Source: Poriferisodalis sp965226645
GTDB lineage: Bacteria > Actinomycetota > Acidimicrobiia > Acidimicrobiales > Poriferisodalaceae
Reading direction: 5' to 3'
NCBI GenBank assembly: GCA_965226645.1
Contig: CBDDDL010000001.1
Coordinates: 434,001 to 498,000, forward strand
DNA: 64,000 nucleotides
The first letter of the stretch is position 1; every line of letters starts with the position of its first letter. Positions 8,323 to 16,341 of this stretch are shown piece by piece. Under the pieces are notes generated by a model. It did not search any database. It was not told where the DNA came from and saw only the letters and a list, made by a program, of their open reading frames with translations. Position numbers and translations under genes: made by a program.

Positions 8323-8466
8323 TGAGGTCTCCTGTCAAGTCGGGCAGGACCATTGCGGTTCGCTGTGGTCCGCGCGAACCCGACAGGTAACTCCCGCTTC
8401 GGATCTGACATGTCTCGGTGGCCCGGTCCAAGATCAATCGGGACCGCGGAGCTGAGCGGCTACGGA

Positions 8467-9975
8467 TCAGCGGCTTCGGCACCAGCCTTTGTGGCCGTCC
8501 GGCAGCAGGCATCGCATGCCGGTCGACTTGACCGTCTTGTTGCAGAGATCTCCTGGTGCACGCGAGACCGGCGTCTCTGAGGCAGCAGCCGAAACGGGCG
8601 ATCGGTAGTGCCCGATATGCGCTCGGGTGTCAGCGATCGTCTTGCGGCATGCTGCGATGCGTCGCTCCAGCCGGTCCATGAACTCCGCCATCTGCTGTGG
8701 ATGACGCAACGAGTCCGGCAGCACACCGATTTCGGCTTGCATTGCCCCGGCGAGCCCTTCCGCGAGTTCCTCTGCCCGGTCGACCAGCATTCTTGGCGAG
8801 AGCCTCAATCGCGCTGCCATGGTCGGCAGCATGGTCTCGGCGCCTGCTCGATACAGCGTGAAGTCGCTGCCGTATCGCATCGCCAGCTCGAGTTCGCCGA
8901 TTCTCTTGACCTCGAACATGAGCGACGAGTGCAGGTCGTACAGCGGTGCCAGTCGGGTGCCCTCGTCGGCACGATGCAGCAGGCCGTAGTTCCGCGCGTG
9001 AGCGTCTCGGTTCACGGTCAGCCACGCGTACACGAGCGCATCAGCGACCTTGGACACGTCCCGCTCGGGGTCCACCGAGTGCAGATGCAGCAGGTCGCCG
9101 ATCTGGGTCATTCCCGGTCCGCCGCTGTGCTCGTACCGGCGCATGCCTGAGATGCCAAGCGCTTGGCACATGTCCTCCTGATGGATGCGCGCCCATCGGC
9201 CCTCGGCCTCAGCCCGGTCGAAGCGCTCCACCACCACGACGACATGCGCGCCGTGGATCTCCAGCCACGACCGCGCAGCATCGAGGCCCAGCCGGCGCGC
9301 GACCGCGAGGCACAGATGCTCGCCGACAGCGGCCAGGCCGCCCGCTGCCAGCAACGGGAAGCCAAGCGATGGCCATTCGCCGTCCCGGCTTGGGATGAAG
9401 GTCTCAGCGCGAGGCTTCAGGATGTGCGTGGTCGGGATGTCACCGGAGGGACGGGCCCAGCCGGCATCAGTCAGATGCAGCGCCATCTTCGTGTGGGCCC
9501 CGCCGAGGCTGAAGTACGGCTCCACATCGTCTGGTGTCCACGCCGCGGGGTCGCGGGCGATGCGCGCGACTTCCCGCTCCATTTGGCGGTCGTTCAACTG
9601 TTCCAGGGCGCTTCTGCGGTCCGGCAGCAGCGTCCCCAGACGGTGTTCGGGGCAGAACTGAACGGCACCTGCGCAGTCAAGGCCGACGCGTGTGGACAGC
9701 AGCCCGAAGGGCGTGCGCGGCTGGGTGTGTTCGCGGTCATACCAGCGGCCCAGAACCGCCGAGTCGTCAGGCAGCAGCGACTCGACCCATGTGGCGATTG
9801 CCTTGTGCCGGCAGGCCCGTTCGGTCAACGGAAGCGAAAGCGAAAGCGGAACCGCGTTCGGGTCAGCGACGTAGGAGGGGTCGTAGCTGAACGTCATCTC
9901 GTCACGGCGGTCGCAGCTCAGCACGCCGGCCCGGACGCCATCCATCAGCACGACGAGGCTCTGGGCCCCGCTCAC
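8467..9975 (-). CDS. hipA: HipA-like serine/threonine kinase toxin with C-terminal cysteine tail
   Basis: A 502-residue HipA-family kinase. The GTG at 9975 overlaps the hipB stop (GTGA) and family similarity starts just after it. An N-terminal HipA_N segment (VLMDGVRAGVLS...LSLPL) precedes the kinase core, with SLGGAHTKMALH (nucleotide loop), LEIHGAHVVVVVERFDR, the catalytic WLTVNRDAHARNYGLL and the metal-binding LAPLYDLHSS. HipA of E. coli phosphorylates glutamyl-tRNA synthetase and causes persistence. Unusually, the protein ends in a short Cys/His-rich tail (LCNKTVKSTGMRC, then PDGHKGWC) that could bind a metal and is not part of standard HipA. A microrepeat encodes LSLSLPL near residue 45. 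Confidence 0.9.
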   Translation of the reverse strand: MSGAQSLVVLMDGVRAGVLSCDRRDEMTFSYDPSYVADPNAVPLSLSLPLTERACRHKAIATWVESLLPDDSAVLGRWYDREHTQPRTPFGLLSTRVGLDCAGAVQFCPEHRLGTLLPDRRSALEQLNDRQMEREVARIARDPAAWTPDDVEPYFSLGGAHTKMALHLTDAGWARPSGDIPTTHILKPRAETFIPSRDGEWPSLGFPLLAAGGLAAVGEHLCLAVARRLGLDAARSWLEIHGAHVVVVVERFDRAEAEGRWARIHQEDMCQALGISGMRRYEHSGGPGMTQIGDLLHLHSVDPERDVSKVADALVYAWLTVNRDAHARNYGLLHRADEGTRLAPLYDLHSSLMFEVKRIGELELAMRYGSDFTLYRAGAETMLPTMAARLRLSPRMLVDRAEELAEGLAGAMQAEIGVLPDSLRHPQQMAEFMDRLERRIAACRKTIADTRAHIGHYRSPVSAAASETPVSRAPGDLCNKTVKSTGMRCLLPDGHKGWCRSR

Positions 9976-10208
9976 GACCCAGCCTCCCGCGATTCGAGAC
10001 GCAGCTGTCGCCCAAGCGCCCGGACCACCCTCATGAGATTGCCGAGCTCGCCCCCTTCGTGGCCGCCCTCGAGGCGCCCTAGCCAGCGCCGTGACACACC
10101 GGCCAACTCCGCAAGCTCGGCTTGAGTCATGGCAGCGGTTTCGCGTAGACGCCGAACCTCGAATCCGAGTTGTCCGACCGTGCGCACTGGCCTTCCAAGC
10201 GAGTCCAC
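9972..10208 (-). CDS. hipB: HipB-like helix-turn-helix antitoxin
   Basis: A 78-residue Cro/C1-type helix-turn-helix protein (LGFEVRRLRETAAMTQAELAELAGVSRRWLGRLEGG) immediately upstream of and overlapping hipA by four bases (GTGA). HipB binds and inhibits HipA and represses the operon. The start is placed at GTG 10208 (VDSLGRP) because homology begins there; an ATG at 10262 would overlap the predicted promoter. There is no Shine-Dalgarno before the GTG, consistent with a nearly leaderless mRNA. Confidence 0.85.
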   Translation of the reverse strand: MDSLGRPVRTVGQLGFEVRRLRETAAMTQAELAELAGVSRRWLGRLEGGHEGGELGNLMRVVRALGRQLRLESREAGS

Positions 10209-10224
10209 GACTCGTATCGTAGCT

Positions 10225-10254
10225 CGTATAACAGTGCTGTTCCAAGAAAGTCCA
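10225..10254 (-). promoter_or_regulatory. Predicted hipBA promoter with direct repeats
   Basis: On the minus strand TGGACT and TATACG are 18 bp apart, with the -10 box ending 16 bases before the hipB GTG. A 7-bp direct repeat (CTCGTAT, plus-strand 10211-10217 and 10223-10229) overlaps the start region and could be the HipB binding site. Confidence 0.45.
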
Positions 10255-10262
10255 TGTAACAA

Positions 10263-10633
10263 TACGGTTATGATTTGGTTGACGGCACAGTGTTGTCACA
10301 TTCGCGCTTTGGCGTGACACTGAGCACACCCGCCGGTGCAGCCACACGTCGAATCCGATGCTCACGAGGGGATGTCCGCTCCCCGGATCACGGCTGTCAC
10401 GATGTGAATCCTTGGTACCGAGGCTGGCCACAAGGCTGGGGACAGCGAGCAGTCAACGCACGGCTGGAAGCGCTTGTTGGGGGAGCCGGGTCGGGAGGGC
10501 TTGGCTGTGGGCCGTAAGCGCTGGATGTCTTGCTCGGCGTTCGGCATCTGCTGGCGTAAGCCTGACTGAAACAGTTCGCGGGCCAACTCCATTGTCGACT
10601 TGCAGGATGCAGGCCAGCACATGATCGGCACCA
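10263..10633. other. Intergenic region without a recognisable gene
   Basis: No frame with a family match or ribosome-binding site. One inverted repeat is visible, TGTCAC (10294-10299) and GTGACA (10314-10319), a possible regulator site between hipB and the coiled-coil gene. Confidence 0.4.
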
Positions 10634-10675
10634 TTGGCGCTTGTACTCGCGAACCCGGTGACACCTGTGCTCGCA

Positions 10676-11176
10676 ATGCCAGAAAACCGCTTTGCTCGTT
10701 GGTGCCGTGCATCTACGTTGCGCTGGTGCCTCGACGACTGCGGATGGAGTCTCGCGTCTGAACAGGATCGTGTTCGGCTCTATCGTTGGCTGTGTGAGCA
10801 GGCCGACGAGCAGCTGGCTGAGTACCTGATGTCGTGCCTGCCGCCGGTTGCCGCTGACGATGTGGTCACCAGGGAGTTCCTGCGTGCGGAGCTGTCCCGT
10901 TTCGCTACCAAGGACGAGCTCACCGCACGGTTCGACGCAATGCGCACCGAGCACGCAGCTCAACGGGACGCCGACCGTTCTGAGCACGCGGCTCAACGAG
11001 CCGCCGATCAGGCCGCGTACGCAGCTCAACGAGATGCCGATCGCGCCGAGTACGGAGCCCAGTTCAGCAGCGTCCGGGCTGAGTCGAAGAGCCAGTTCCG
11101 TTGGCTCGTCGGCATCATGGTGACGATGTGCGGCGTGCTGATGGCAGCCATGCTCGGCCTCGCAGCCGTTTCCTGA
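10676..11176 (+). CDS. Coiled-coil protein with C-terminal transmembrane anchor
   Basis: A 166-residue protein from ATG 10676 (a TTG at 10634 would add 14 residues). After a Trp/Cys-rich N-terminal part comes FATKDELTARFDAMRTE and a heptad-like region made of repeats of about 11 residues (AAQRDADR, AAQRAADQ, AAQRDADR). A single hydrophobic segment at the very C-terminus follows (LVGIMVTMCGVLMAAMLGLA). Tail-anchored coiled coils of this kind resemble the DUF1640/Bdr-like group, whose function is not established. It is followed by a GC-rich hairpin at 11183-11198. Confidence 0.65.
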   Translation: MPENRFARWCRASTLRWCLDDCGWSLASEQDRVRLYRWLCEQADEQLAEYLMSCLPPVAADDVVTREFLRAELSRFATKDELTARFDAMRTEHAAQRDADRSEHAAQRAADQAAYAAQRDADRAEYGAQFSSVRAESKSQFRWLVGIMVTMCGVLMAAMLGLAAVS

Positions 11177-11182
11177 CGTACA

Positions 11183-11198
11183 CCGCCGTATTCGGCGG
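11183..11198 (+). terminator. Hairpin after the coiled-coil gene
   Basis: CCGCCG-TATT-CGGCGG forms a perfect 6-bp GC stem with a four-base loop, 7 bp after the stop codon. There is no T-run, so termination efficiency is uncertain. Confidence 0.45.
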
Positions 11199-11263
11199 CC
11201 TGGCGCAACGCACGCAGGTGAACACGTCCGTGCTTGGGGCTGTATTCCGCTGACATCTGAGGG

Positions 11264-11292
11264 TTGGGGAGATGGGGGACCCTCGGTAGGCT
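11264..11292 (+). promoter_or_regulatory. Predicted promoter of the rplC operon
   Basis: TTGGGG (11264-11269), a 17-bp spacer and TAGGCT (11287-11292) form a good actinobacterial sigma-70 promoter. Transcription from here would give a leader of about 700 bases containing the whole 32-bp repeat array before rplC. No other plausible promoter was noticed between the array and the gene. Confidence 0.55.
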
Positions 11293-11436
11293 GCTTCATT
11301 CGCGGTGCGGAAGTTCCTGCGCCGAACCGAAGTCCGGCCAGGCCGGGTGCTCAAGGCCATGAGGCGGCGGGTACACGGAACCGGTCGGCACAACCGCAAC
11401 ATCGCTCCGCCGGCAGTGCCGTGCGGAGCGTTTACG

Positions 11437-11974
11437 TGCCGCCCGGCAGGGCGGACCGGCAAGCAGAGTGCCGCCCGGCAGGGCGGACCGGCAAGCAGAG
11501 TGCCGCCCGGCAGGGCGGACCGGCAAGCAGAGTGCCGCCCGGCAGGGCGGACCGGCAAGCAGAGTGCCGCCCGGCAGGGCGGACCGGCAAGCAGAGTGCC
11601 GCCCGGCAGGGCGGACCGGCAAGCAGAGTGCCGCCCGGCAGGGCGGACCGGCAAGCAGAGTGCCGCCCGGCAGGGCGGACCGGCAAGCAGAGTGCCGCCC
11701 GGCAGGGCGGACCGGCAAGCAGAGTGCCGCCCGGCAGGGCGGACCGGCAAGCAGAGTGCCGCCCGGCAGGGCGGACCGGCAAGCAGAGTGCCGCCCGGCA
11801 GGGCGGACCGGCAAGCAGAGTGCCGCCCGGCAGGGCGGACCGGCAAGCAGAGTGCCGCCCGGCAGGGCGGACCGGCAAGCAGAGTGCCGCCCGGCAGGGC
11901 GGACCGGCAAGCAGAGTGCCGCCCGGCAGGGCGGACCGGCAAGCAGAGTGCCGCCCGGCAGGGCGGACCGGCAA
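11437..11974. repeat. Tandem array of 16 identical 32-bp units plus a 26-bp partial unit
   Basis: Starting at 11437 the sequence repeats every 32 bp without any visible mismatch: 16 full copies end at 11948 and a partial copy ends at 11974, 27 bp before the rplC start. Each unit is about 78% G+C and contains a hairpin (CCGCCC-GGCA-GGGCGG) followed by ACCGGCAAGCAGAG. A second, alternative stem pairs CGGCA with the TGCCG of the next unit. There are no spacers, so this is not CRISPR. The unit has no stop codon in any of the six frames, which explains the long artificial reading frames across it. The unit length is not a multiple of three. Confidence 0.97.
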
Positions 11975-12001
11975 CCACGAAGGCACGAGAGAGACGCTCA
12001 C

Positions 12002-12664
12002 ATGGCGAACAAGGCGCTCGTCGCGACGAAGGTCGGCATGACGCAGCTTTGGGATGACGAGAACCGGGTCGTCCCGGTCACCGTGCTGCGCGTGGATCCA
12101 TGCCGGATCACTCAGATTCGCACGACCGAACGCGACGGATACACAGCGGTGCAGGTGACGCACGGCAATCGCGAACCGCGCAAGCTGAACCGACCCACTG
12201 CGGGCCACTACGAGAGTGCCGGTGTCGCGGCGGGCGAGCGTCTTGTCGAGTTGCGACTCGACGACGTGAGCGAGCTGACGGTCGGTACCGAACTCCATGC
12301 CGATCTCTTCGCCCCTGGTGAACTGGTTGACGTCACGGCCACGTCGAAGGGCAAGGGATTTGCCGGTGTGATGAAGCGGCACAATTTCTCCGGCCAGCGC
12401 GCCAGCCACGGCGCCCATCGGGTTCACCGTGCTCCGGGCGCCATCGGTGCCTGCGCGACCCCGTCGCGTGTGTTCAAGGGCACTCGCATGGCTGGCCGCA
12501 TGGGCAGCGAGAAGGTCACGACGCTCAATCTCGTTGTCGTCGAAGCCGATGCCGAGCGCGGCCTGCTGTTGGTGCGCGGCTCGGTCCCGGGTCCCAAGGG
12601 CGGCCCGGTCATCGTCCGCAATGCCGTCAAAGCTCCGGCAGACACAGCGTCGGTGAAGGCCTGA
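12002..12664 (+). CDS. rplC: 50S ribosomal protein L3
   Basis: A 220-residue L3 (E. coli 209), an early-assembly 23S rRNA-binding protein near the peptidyl transferase centre. Typical motifs are ATKVGMTQLW at the N-terminus, TSKGKGFAGVMKRHNF and the long loop RASHGAHRVHRAPGAIG...VFKGTRMAGRMG. The ATG at 12002 is taken because homology begins there, although the frame stays open upstream through the repeat array. The Shine-Dalgarno is weak. It is the first gene of the operon here; rpsJ, which normally precedes it, is absent. Confidence 0.97.
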   Translation: MANKALVATKVGMTQLWDDENRVVPVTVLRVDPCRITQIRTTERDGYTAVQVTHGNREPRKLNRPTAGHYESAGVAAGERLVELRLDDVSELTVGTELHADLFAPGELVDVTATSKGKGFAGVMKRHNFSGQRASHGAHRVHRAPGAIGACATPSRVFKGTRMAGRMGSEKVTTLNLVVVEADAERGLLLVRGSVPGPKGGPVIVRNAVKAPADTASVKA

Positions 12665-12674
12665 GGTGATTGCG

Positions 12675-13334
12675 ATGACGCTCACCCTCGATGTCCGCAC
12701 ACCCGACGGCGGCACTGCCGGCACCGTCGAACTCGACGAGGCCATCTTCGGCATCGAGCCGAACATGGCGGCACTGCATCAGGTCGTCACTGCCCAGCTC
12801 GCCGCGCGCCGCCGCGGTACCCACAGCACTCGCACCCGCGCCGAGGTGCGCGGTGGCGGCGCCAAGCCCTGGCGGCAAAAGGGCACTGGGCGGGCCCGGG
12901 CGGGCTCGATCCGCTCGCCCCAGTTCACCGGAGGCGGCGTGGCGCATGGCCCCAAGCCACGCAGCTACCGCCAGAAGGTGAACCGCAAGACCGTCCGCCT
13001 GGCCCTGCATTCGGCGCTCAGCGATCGGGTCCGCAGTGAGCGCGTCATGGTTGTCGACACGTGGCGCTTCGACCAGCCCCGTACCAAGGACGCCGTTGCG
13101 GCAATGGAGAACCTGTCCCTTACTGGGCAGGTCTTGCTCGTTCTGGACGACAGACCTGCCGATCAGGTCGCCGACCGCAGCTTCCGCAATCTGCCGATGG
13201 TGCACTCGGTGCAATCCGCCGAGTTGAACGCGTACGACATCCTGCGATCGGACTGGCTGGTGTTCACCCGCGACAACCTCCCGGTGAGCAATCGGGCCTC
13301 GCAAGAGGACGCAACAAGGACCGAGAGCCAGTGA
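12675..13334 (+). CDS. rplD: 50S ribosomal protein L4
   Basis: A 219-residue L4/L1e protein lining the peptide exit tunnel. Motifs: TRAEVRGGGAKPWRQKGTGRARAGSIRSP and the tunnel loop with PRSYRQKVNRK. ATG 12675 follows GAGGTG by six bases and is preferred to the in-frame GTG at 12666, which overlaps that ribosome-binding site. L4 represses its own operon in E. coli; the site for that would be in the leader, which here consists of the repeat array. Confidence 0.97.
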   Translation: MTLTLDVRTPDGGTAGTVELDEAIFGIEPNMAALHQVVTAQLAARRRGTHSTRTRAEVRGGGAKPWRQKGTGRARAGSIRSPQFTGGGVAHGPKPRSYRQKVNRKTVRLALHSALSDRVRSERVMVVDTWRFDQPRTKDAVAAMENLSLTGQVLLVLDDRPADQVADRSFRNLPMVHSVQSAELNAYDILRSDWLVFTRDNLPVSNRASQEDATRTESQ

Positions 13335-13621
13335 AGGATCCACGCGACGTGCTGATCGCTCCGGTGATCTCAGAGAAGTCGTACAACTTCCTCGAGGACG
13401 GCGTCTACGTGTTCCGGGTGCATCCCTCGGCAAGCAAGCCGGAGATCCGCCACGCCATCGAGTCCATCTTCGATGTCAAGGTCGCCAACGTCAACACGCT
13501 GAACCGCAAGGGCAAGGCCCGCCGCAACCGGCGCAACGGCACCATCGGTAAACGGCCGGATACCAAGCGGGCAATCGTCACCCTCGTCGAGGGTGACTCG
13601 ATCCAGATCTTCAATTCCTAA
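13331..13621 (+). CDS. rplW: 50S ribosomal protein L23
   Basis: A 96-residue L23 at the tunnel exit, docking site for trigger factor and SRP. Motifs: DVLIAPVISEKSYNFLE, VYVFRVHPSASKPEIRHAIE and the basic loop RKGKARRNRRNGTIG. It starts at GTG 13331, overlapping the rplD stop (GTGA). Normal length for the family. Confidence 0.97.
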   Translation: MKDPRDVLIAPVISEKSYNFLEDGVYVFRVHPSASKPEIRHAIESIFDVKVANVNTLNRKGKARRNRRNGTIGKRPDTKRAIVTLVEGDSIQIFNS

Positions 13622-13632
13622 GGCACGGCGTC

Positions 13633-14469
13633 ATGGGCATTCGCACACGCAAGCCAACCAGTCCTGGCCGCCGATTCCAGACGGTCTCGGACTTCGCGGA
13701 CATCACCGCAACCAAGCCCGAGCGTTCGCTCATCGCCAAGCAGCACTCCACCGGCGGCCGCAACAACGATGGCCGCAAGACGGCTCGTCACCGAGGCGGC
13801 GGCCACAAGCGGCGGTACCGGGTGGTCGACTTCCGCCGCGAGAAGGATGGCGTGCCCGCCACTGTCGCGACCGTCGAGTACGACCCCAACCGAAACGCTC
13901 GAATCGCGTTGCTGCACTACCACGATGGCGAGAAGCGCTACATCCTGGCTCCCGCGGGCATCGAAGTCGGCGACAAGCTGTCGAATGGCCCCAACGCCGA
14001 GATTCGCGCCGGCAACGCCTTGCCGCTGCGCTACGTGCCTGTCGGCACCACCGTTCACAACGTCGAGCTGAAGCCCGGTGGCGGTGGCCGCATGGCTCGT
14101 GCGGCGGGCTCCAGCGTGCAGCTGGTCGCCAAAGAGGGCATGTACGCAACGCTGCGGCTGCCGTCCACCGAGATGCGCCGAGTACCCATTGACTGCCGGG
14201 CGACGGTCGGTTCGGTCGGCAACGCCGAGGCCGACCTGATCAAGATCGGCAAGGCCGGGCGCAACCGCTACAAAGGCGTGCGCCCGCAGACCCGCGGCGT
14301 GGCGATGAACCCCGTCGACCACCCCCTTGGCGGTGGCGAGGGCAAGTCGTCGGGCGGCCGTCACCCCGTGTCGCCATGGGGCAAACCCGAGGGCCGCACC
14401 CGCTCCAAGACCCGTAAGTCCAACGATCTCATTCTCCGCCGTCGCCGGACGCGCGGTTCGCGGAGGTAA
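13633..14469 (+). CDS. rplB: 50S ribosomal protein L2
   Basis: A 278-residue L2, needed for subunit joining and peptidyl transferase activity. Hallmarks: TGGRNNDGRKTARHRGGGHKRRYR, GNAEADLIKIGKAGR and the C-terminal RGVAMNPVDHPLGGGEG with the conserved His. It follows rplW by 11 bp and is of normal length. Confidence 0.98.
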   Translation: MGIRTRKPTSPGRRFQTVSDFADITATKPERSLIAKQHSTGGRNNDGRKTARHRGGGHKRRYRVVDFRREKDGVPATVATVEYDPNRNARIALLHYHDGEKRYILAPAGIEVGDKLSNGPNAEIRAGNALPLRYVPVGTTVHNVELKPGGGGRMARAAGSSVQLVAKEGMYATLRLPSTEMRRVPIDCRATVGSVGNAEADLIKIGKAGRNRYKGVRPQTRGVAMNPVDHPLGGGEGKSSGGRHPVSPWGKPEGRTRSKTRKSNDLILRRRRTRGSRR

Positions 14470-14473
14470 AGCG

Positions 14474-14755
14474 ATGCCGCGCAGTCTCAAGAAGGGCGCC
14501 TTCGTTGACGACCACCTTCTCGCAAAGGTGGACGTGTTGAACGAGAGTGGCGAGAAGAAGGTCATCAGGACGTGGAGCCGCCGCTCCACGATCATTCCCG
14601 AGATGATCGGGCACACCATTGCGGTCCATGACGGCCGCAAGCACCTGCCGGTGTATGTGACCGAATCGATGGTTGGTCACAAGCTCGGCGAGTTCGCGCC
14701 GACCCGGACCTTCAAGTTCCATGCAGGCCAGGAGCGCGGCGGCAGGCGGCGATGA
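14474..14755 (+). CDS. rpsS: 30S ribosomal protein S19
   Basis: A 93-residue S19 that binds 16S rRNA with S13 near the A site. Motifs: PRSLKKGAFVDDHLL, TWSRRSTIIPEMIGHTIAVHDGR, GEFAPTRTFKFHAG. The strong Shine-Dalgarno GGAGGT sits before ATG 14474. Confidence 0.98.
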   Translation: MPRSLKKGAFVDDHLLAKVDVLNESGEKKVIRTWSRRSTIIPEMIGHTIAVHDGRKHLPVYVTESMVGHKLGEFAPTRTFKFHAGQERGGRRR

Positions 14756-15435
14756 GCGGCCTGATCGACCTCGATGTCATTGCCGGAGCCAAGGCGAGCC
14801 ACCGGTTCGCGCGGCTCTCAGCTTCGAAGGCCCGCGTGGTGCTCAACCTGATTCGCGACGAGGACCTGAGTCCGGCTCGGGACCGCTTGCGATTCTGCGA
14901 GCGCGGAGCGGCCGAAGTAGTGGCCAAGGTGCTCGAGAGCGCGGTCGCCAACGCCTCCAACAACGAGCAGCTCGATCCCGACGAGCTGTATGTGGCCGAA
15001 TGCTGGGCCGACGAGGGCCCTGTGCTGAAGCGCTGGCGCCCCCGAGCTCGTGGCCGAGCCACCCGAATTCACAAGCAGACCTGCCACATCACGGTCGTGG
15101 TGGCCCAGCTCAGCACCGAAGAGCTCGCCATGCGCGAGGCCCGGCTTTCGGCGTCCGGCGCAACGACCGCTGTCGCCAGCCGTGCAGCTCGCGTCGCCGC
15201 CAGCCGCGCCGAGACCCCGGCAGAAACCGACGGATTTGAAGAGGTCGAAGCAGTCGAAGCAGAAGAAATCGAAGGGGTCGAGGTGGAAGCCCCTGTCGAC
15301 CCCGCAGAAGTCGAAGACGGCGCCGAAGTCGACGCCGAGGCGGTTGCCGACGACACGGAGGGCAGCTCCAACAGCGATACAAGCGAGGCCGATGTCGCCG
15401 GCTCCGACGCGGCCGACGCCGAGAAAGAAATCTGA
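14752..15435 (+). CDS. rplV: 50S ribosomal protein L22 with long acidic C-terminal extension
   Basis: A 227-residue protein. Residues 1-about 125 are a normal L22 (ASHRFARLSASKARVVLNLI...VLKRWRPRARGRATRIHKQT), whose hairpin lines the exit tunnel. The remaining 100 or so residues form an Ala/Glu/Asp-rich extension with repeated EVE, EAEE and DAE blocks that is not part of the ribosomal fold and should be unstructured and strongly negative. E. coli L22 has 110 residues. The start overlaps the rpsS stop (ATGA). Confidence 0.96.
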   Translation: MSGLIDLDVIAGAKASHRFARLSASKARVVLNLIRDEDLSPARDRLRFCERGAAEVVAKVLESAVANASNNEQLDPDELYVAECWADEGPVLKRWRPRARGRATRIHKQTCHITVVVAQLSTEELAMREARLSASGATTAVASRAARVAASRAETPAETDGFEEVEAVEAEEIEGVEVEAPVDPAEVEDGAEVDAEAVADDTEGSSNSDTSEADVAGSDAADAEKEI

Positions 15436-15438
15436 GCC

Positions 15439-16341
15439 ATGGGTCAGAAGGTCAACCCCTACGGCTTCCGCCTGGGAATCACCACGGACTGGAAGTCACG
15501 CTGGTACGCCGACAAGGAGTATCAGGACTATCTCATCGAGGACTGGAAGATCCGCGATTTCTTGCGGACCGAGCTGCCGCACGCAGCGATCAGCCGCATC
15601 GAGGTGGAGCGCACCCGCGATCGCCTGCGGATCGACGTGCACACGGCCCGACCCGGCATTGTCATCGGCCGCCGCGGCAGCGAGGCCGACCGACTGCGTA
15701 CCGAGCTGGGCAAGATCTCGGGCAATCCGAAGGTGCAGCTCAACATCCAGGAGATCAAGCAGCCCGAACTCGAAGCGGCACTGATCGCTCAGGGCATTGC
15801 CGATCAGCTCGCCGGCCGTGTGGCTTTCCGGCGTGCGATGAAGCGTGCTGTCCAGAACGCACAGAAGGCCGGAGCGCTGGGCATCCGCGTGCAATGCTCG
15901 GGTCGCTTGGGCGGATCCGAAATGGCCCGCACCGAGTGGTACCGCGAGGGTCGCGTGCCGCTGCACACCCTGCGTGCCGATATCGACTACGGCTTCCGCG
16001 AGGCTCACACCACAGCGGGCCGCATCGGCGTGAAGGTGTGGCTCTACAAGGGCGACATCCTGCCGTACAAGGTCTCCGCCGATGATCGCATTCACCGCGA
16101 GGCGGCGATGGCTACTGGCCTGACATCCGGTGATGGCGCCCCTCCGGCGTCAGTCGTGTCCGCGGGTGCGGGTGCGGGTGCCGCGCGACGAACCGAGACG
16201 GACGACGCGCCTATCGAGCACGTGCCGTTGCTTCGTGAGGCCGATCCCGAGTTCGAGCGCCTGCTCGAAGAGGAAGAGCAGATAGAGCGCGCCACGCGAG
16301 ACCAATCCCAGACACCCAACTTCCGGCCGGGAGACGACTGA
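15439..16341 (+). CDS. rpsC: 30S ribosomal protein S3 with C-terminal extension
   Basis: A 300-residue S3 (E. coli 233). It has an N-terminal MGQKVNPYGFRLGI, a KH domain with PGIVIGRRGSEADRLR, and a C-terminal S3 domain (GALGIRVQCSGRLGGSEMARTEWYREGRVPLHTLRADI...GVKVWLYKGD). An extra acidic tail of about 75 residues (LLREADPEFERLLEEEEQ) follows. S3 lines the mRNA entry tunnel and contributes to helicase activity. Confidence 0.97.
   Translation: MGQKVNPYGFRLGITTDWKSRWYADKEYQDYLIEDWKIRDFLRTELPHAAISRIEVERTRDRLRIDVHTARPGIVIGRRGSEADRLRTELGKISGNPKVQLNIQEIKQPELEAALIAQGIADQLAGRVAFRRAMKRAVQNAQKAGALGIRVQCSGRLGGSEMARTEWYREGRVPLHTLRADIDYGFREAHTTAGRIGVKVWLYKGDILPYKVSADDRIHREAAMATGLTSGDGAPPASVVSAGAGAGAARRTETDDAPIEHVPLLREADPEFERLLEEEEQIERATRDQSQTPNFRPGDD

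Noticed and set aside
10397..11299. 300-residue minus-strand frame
   Set aside because: Antisense to the coiled-coil gene, low-complexity and Cys/His/Arg-rich, no family.
11437..11974. CRISPR array
   Set aside because: Units are contiguous 32-bp copies with no spacers, and no cas gene is near.
11296..12766. Long repetitive proteins on both strands over the 32-bp array, including a frame continuous with rplC
   Set aside because: The unit has no stop codon in any frame, so all six frames stay open; rplC homology starts only at 12002.
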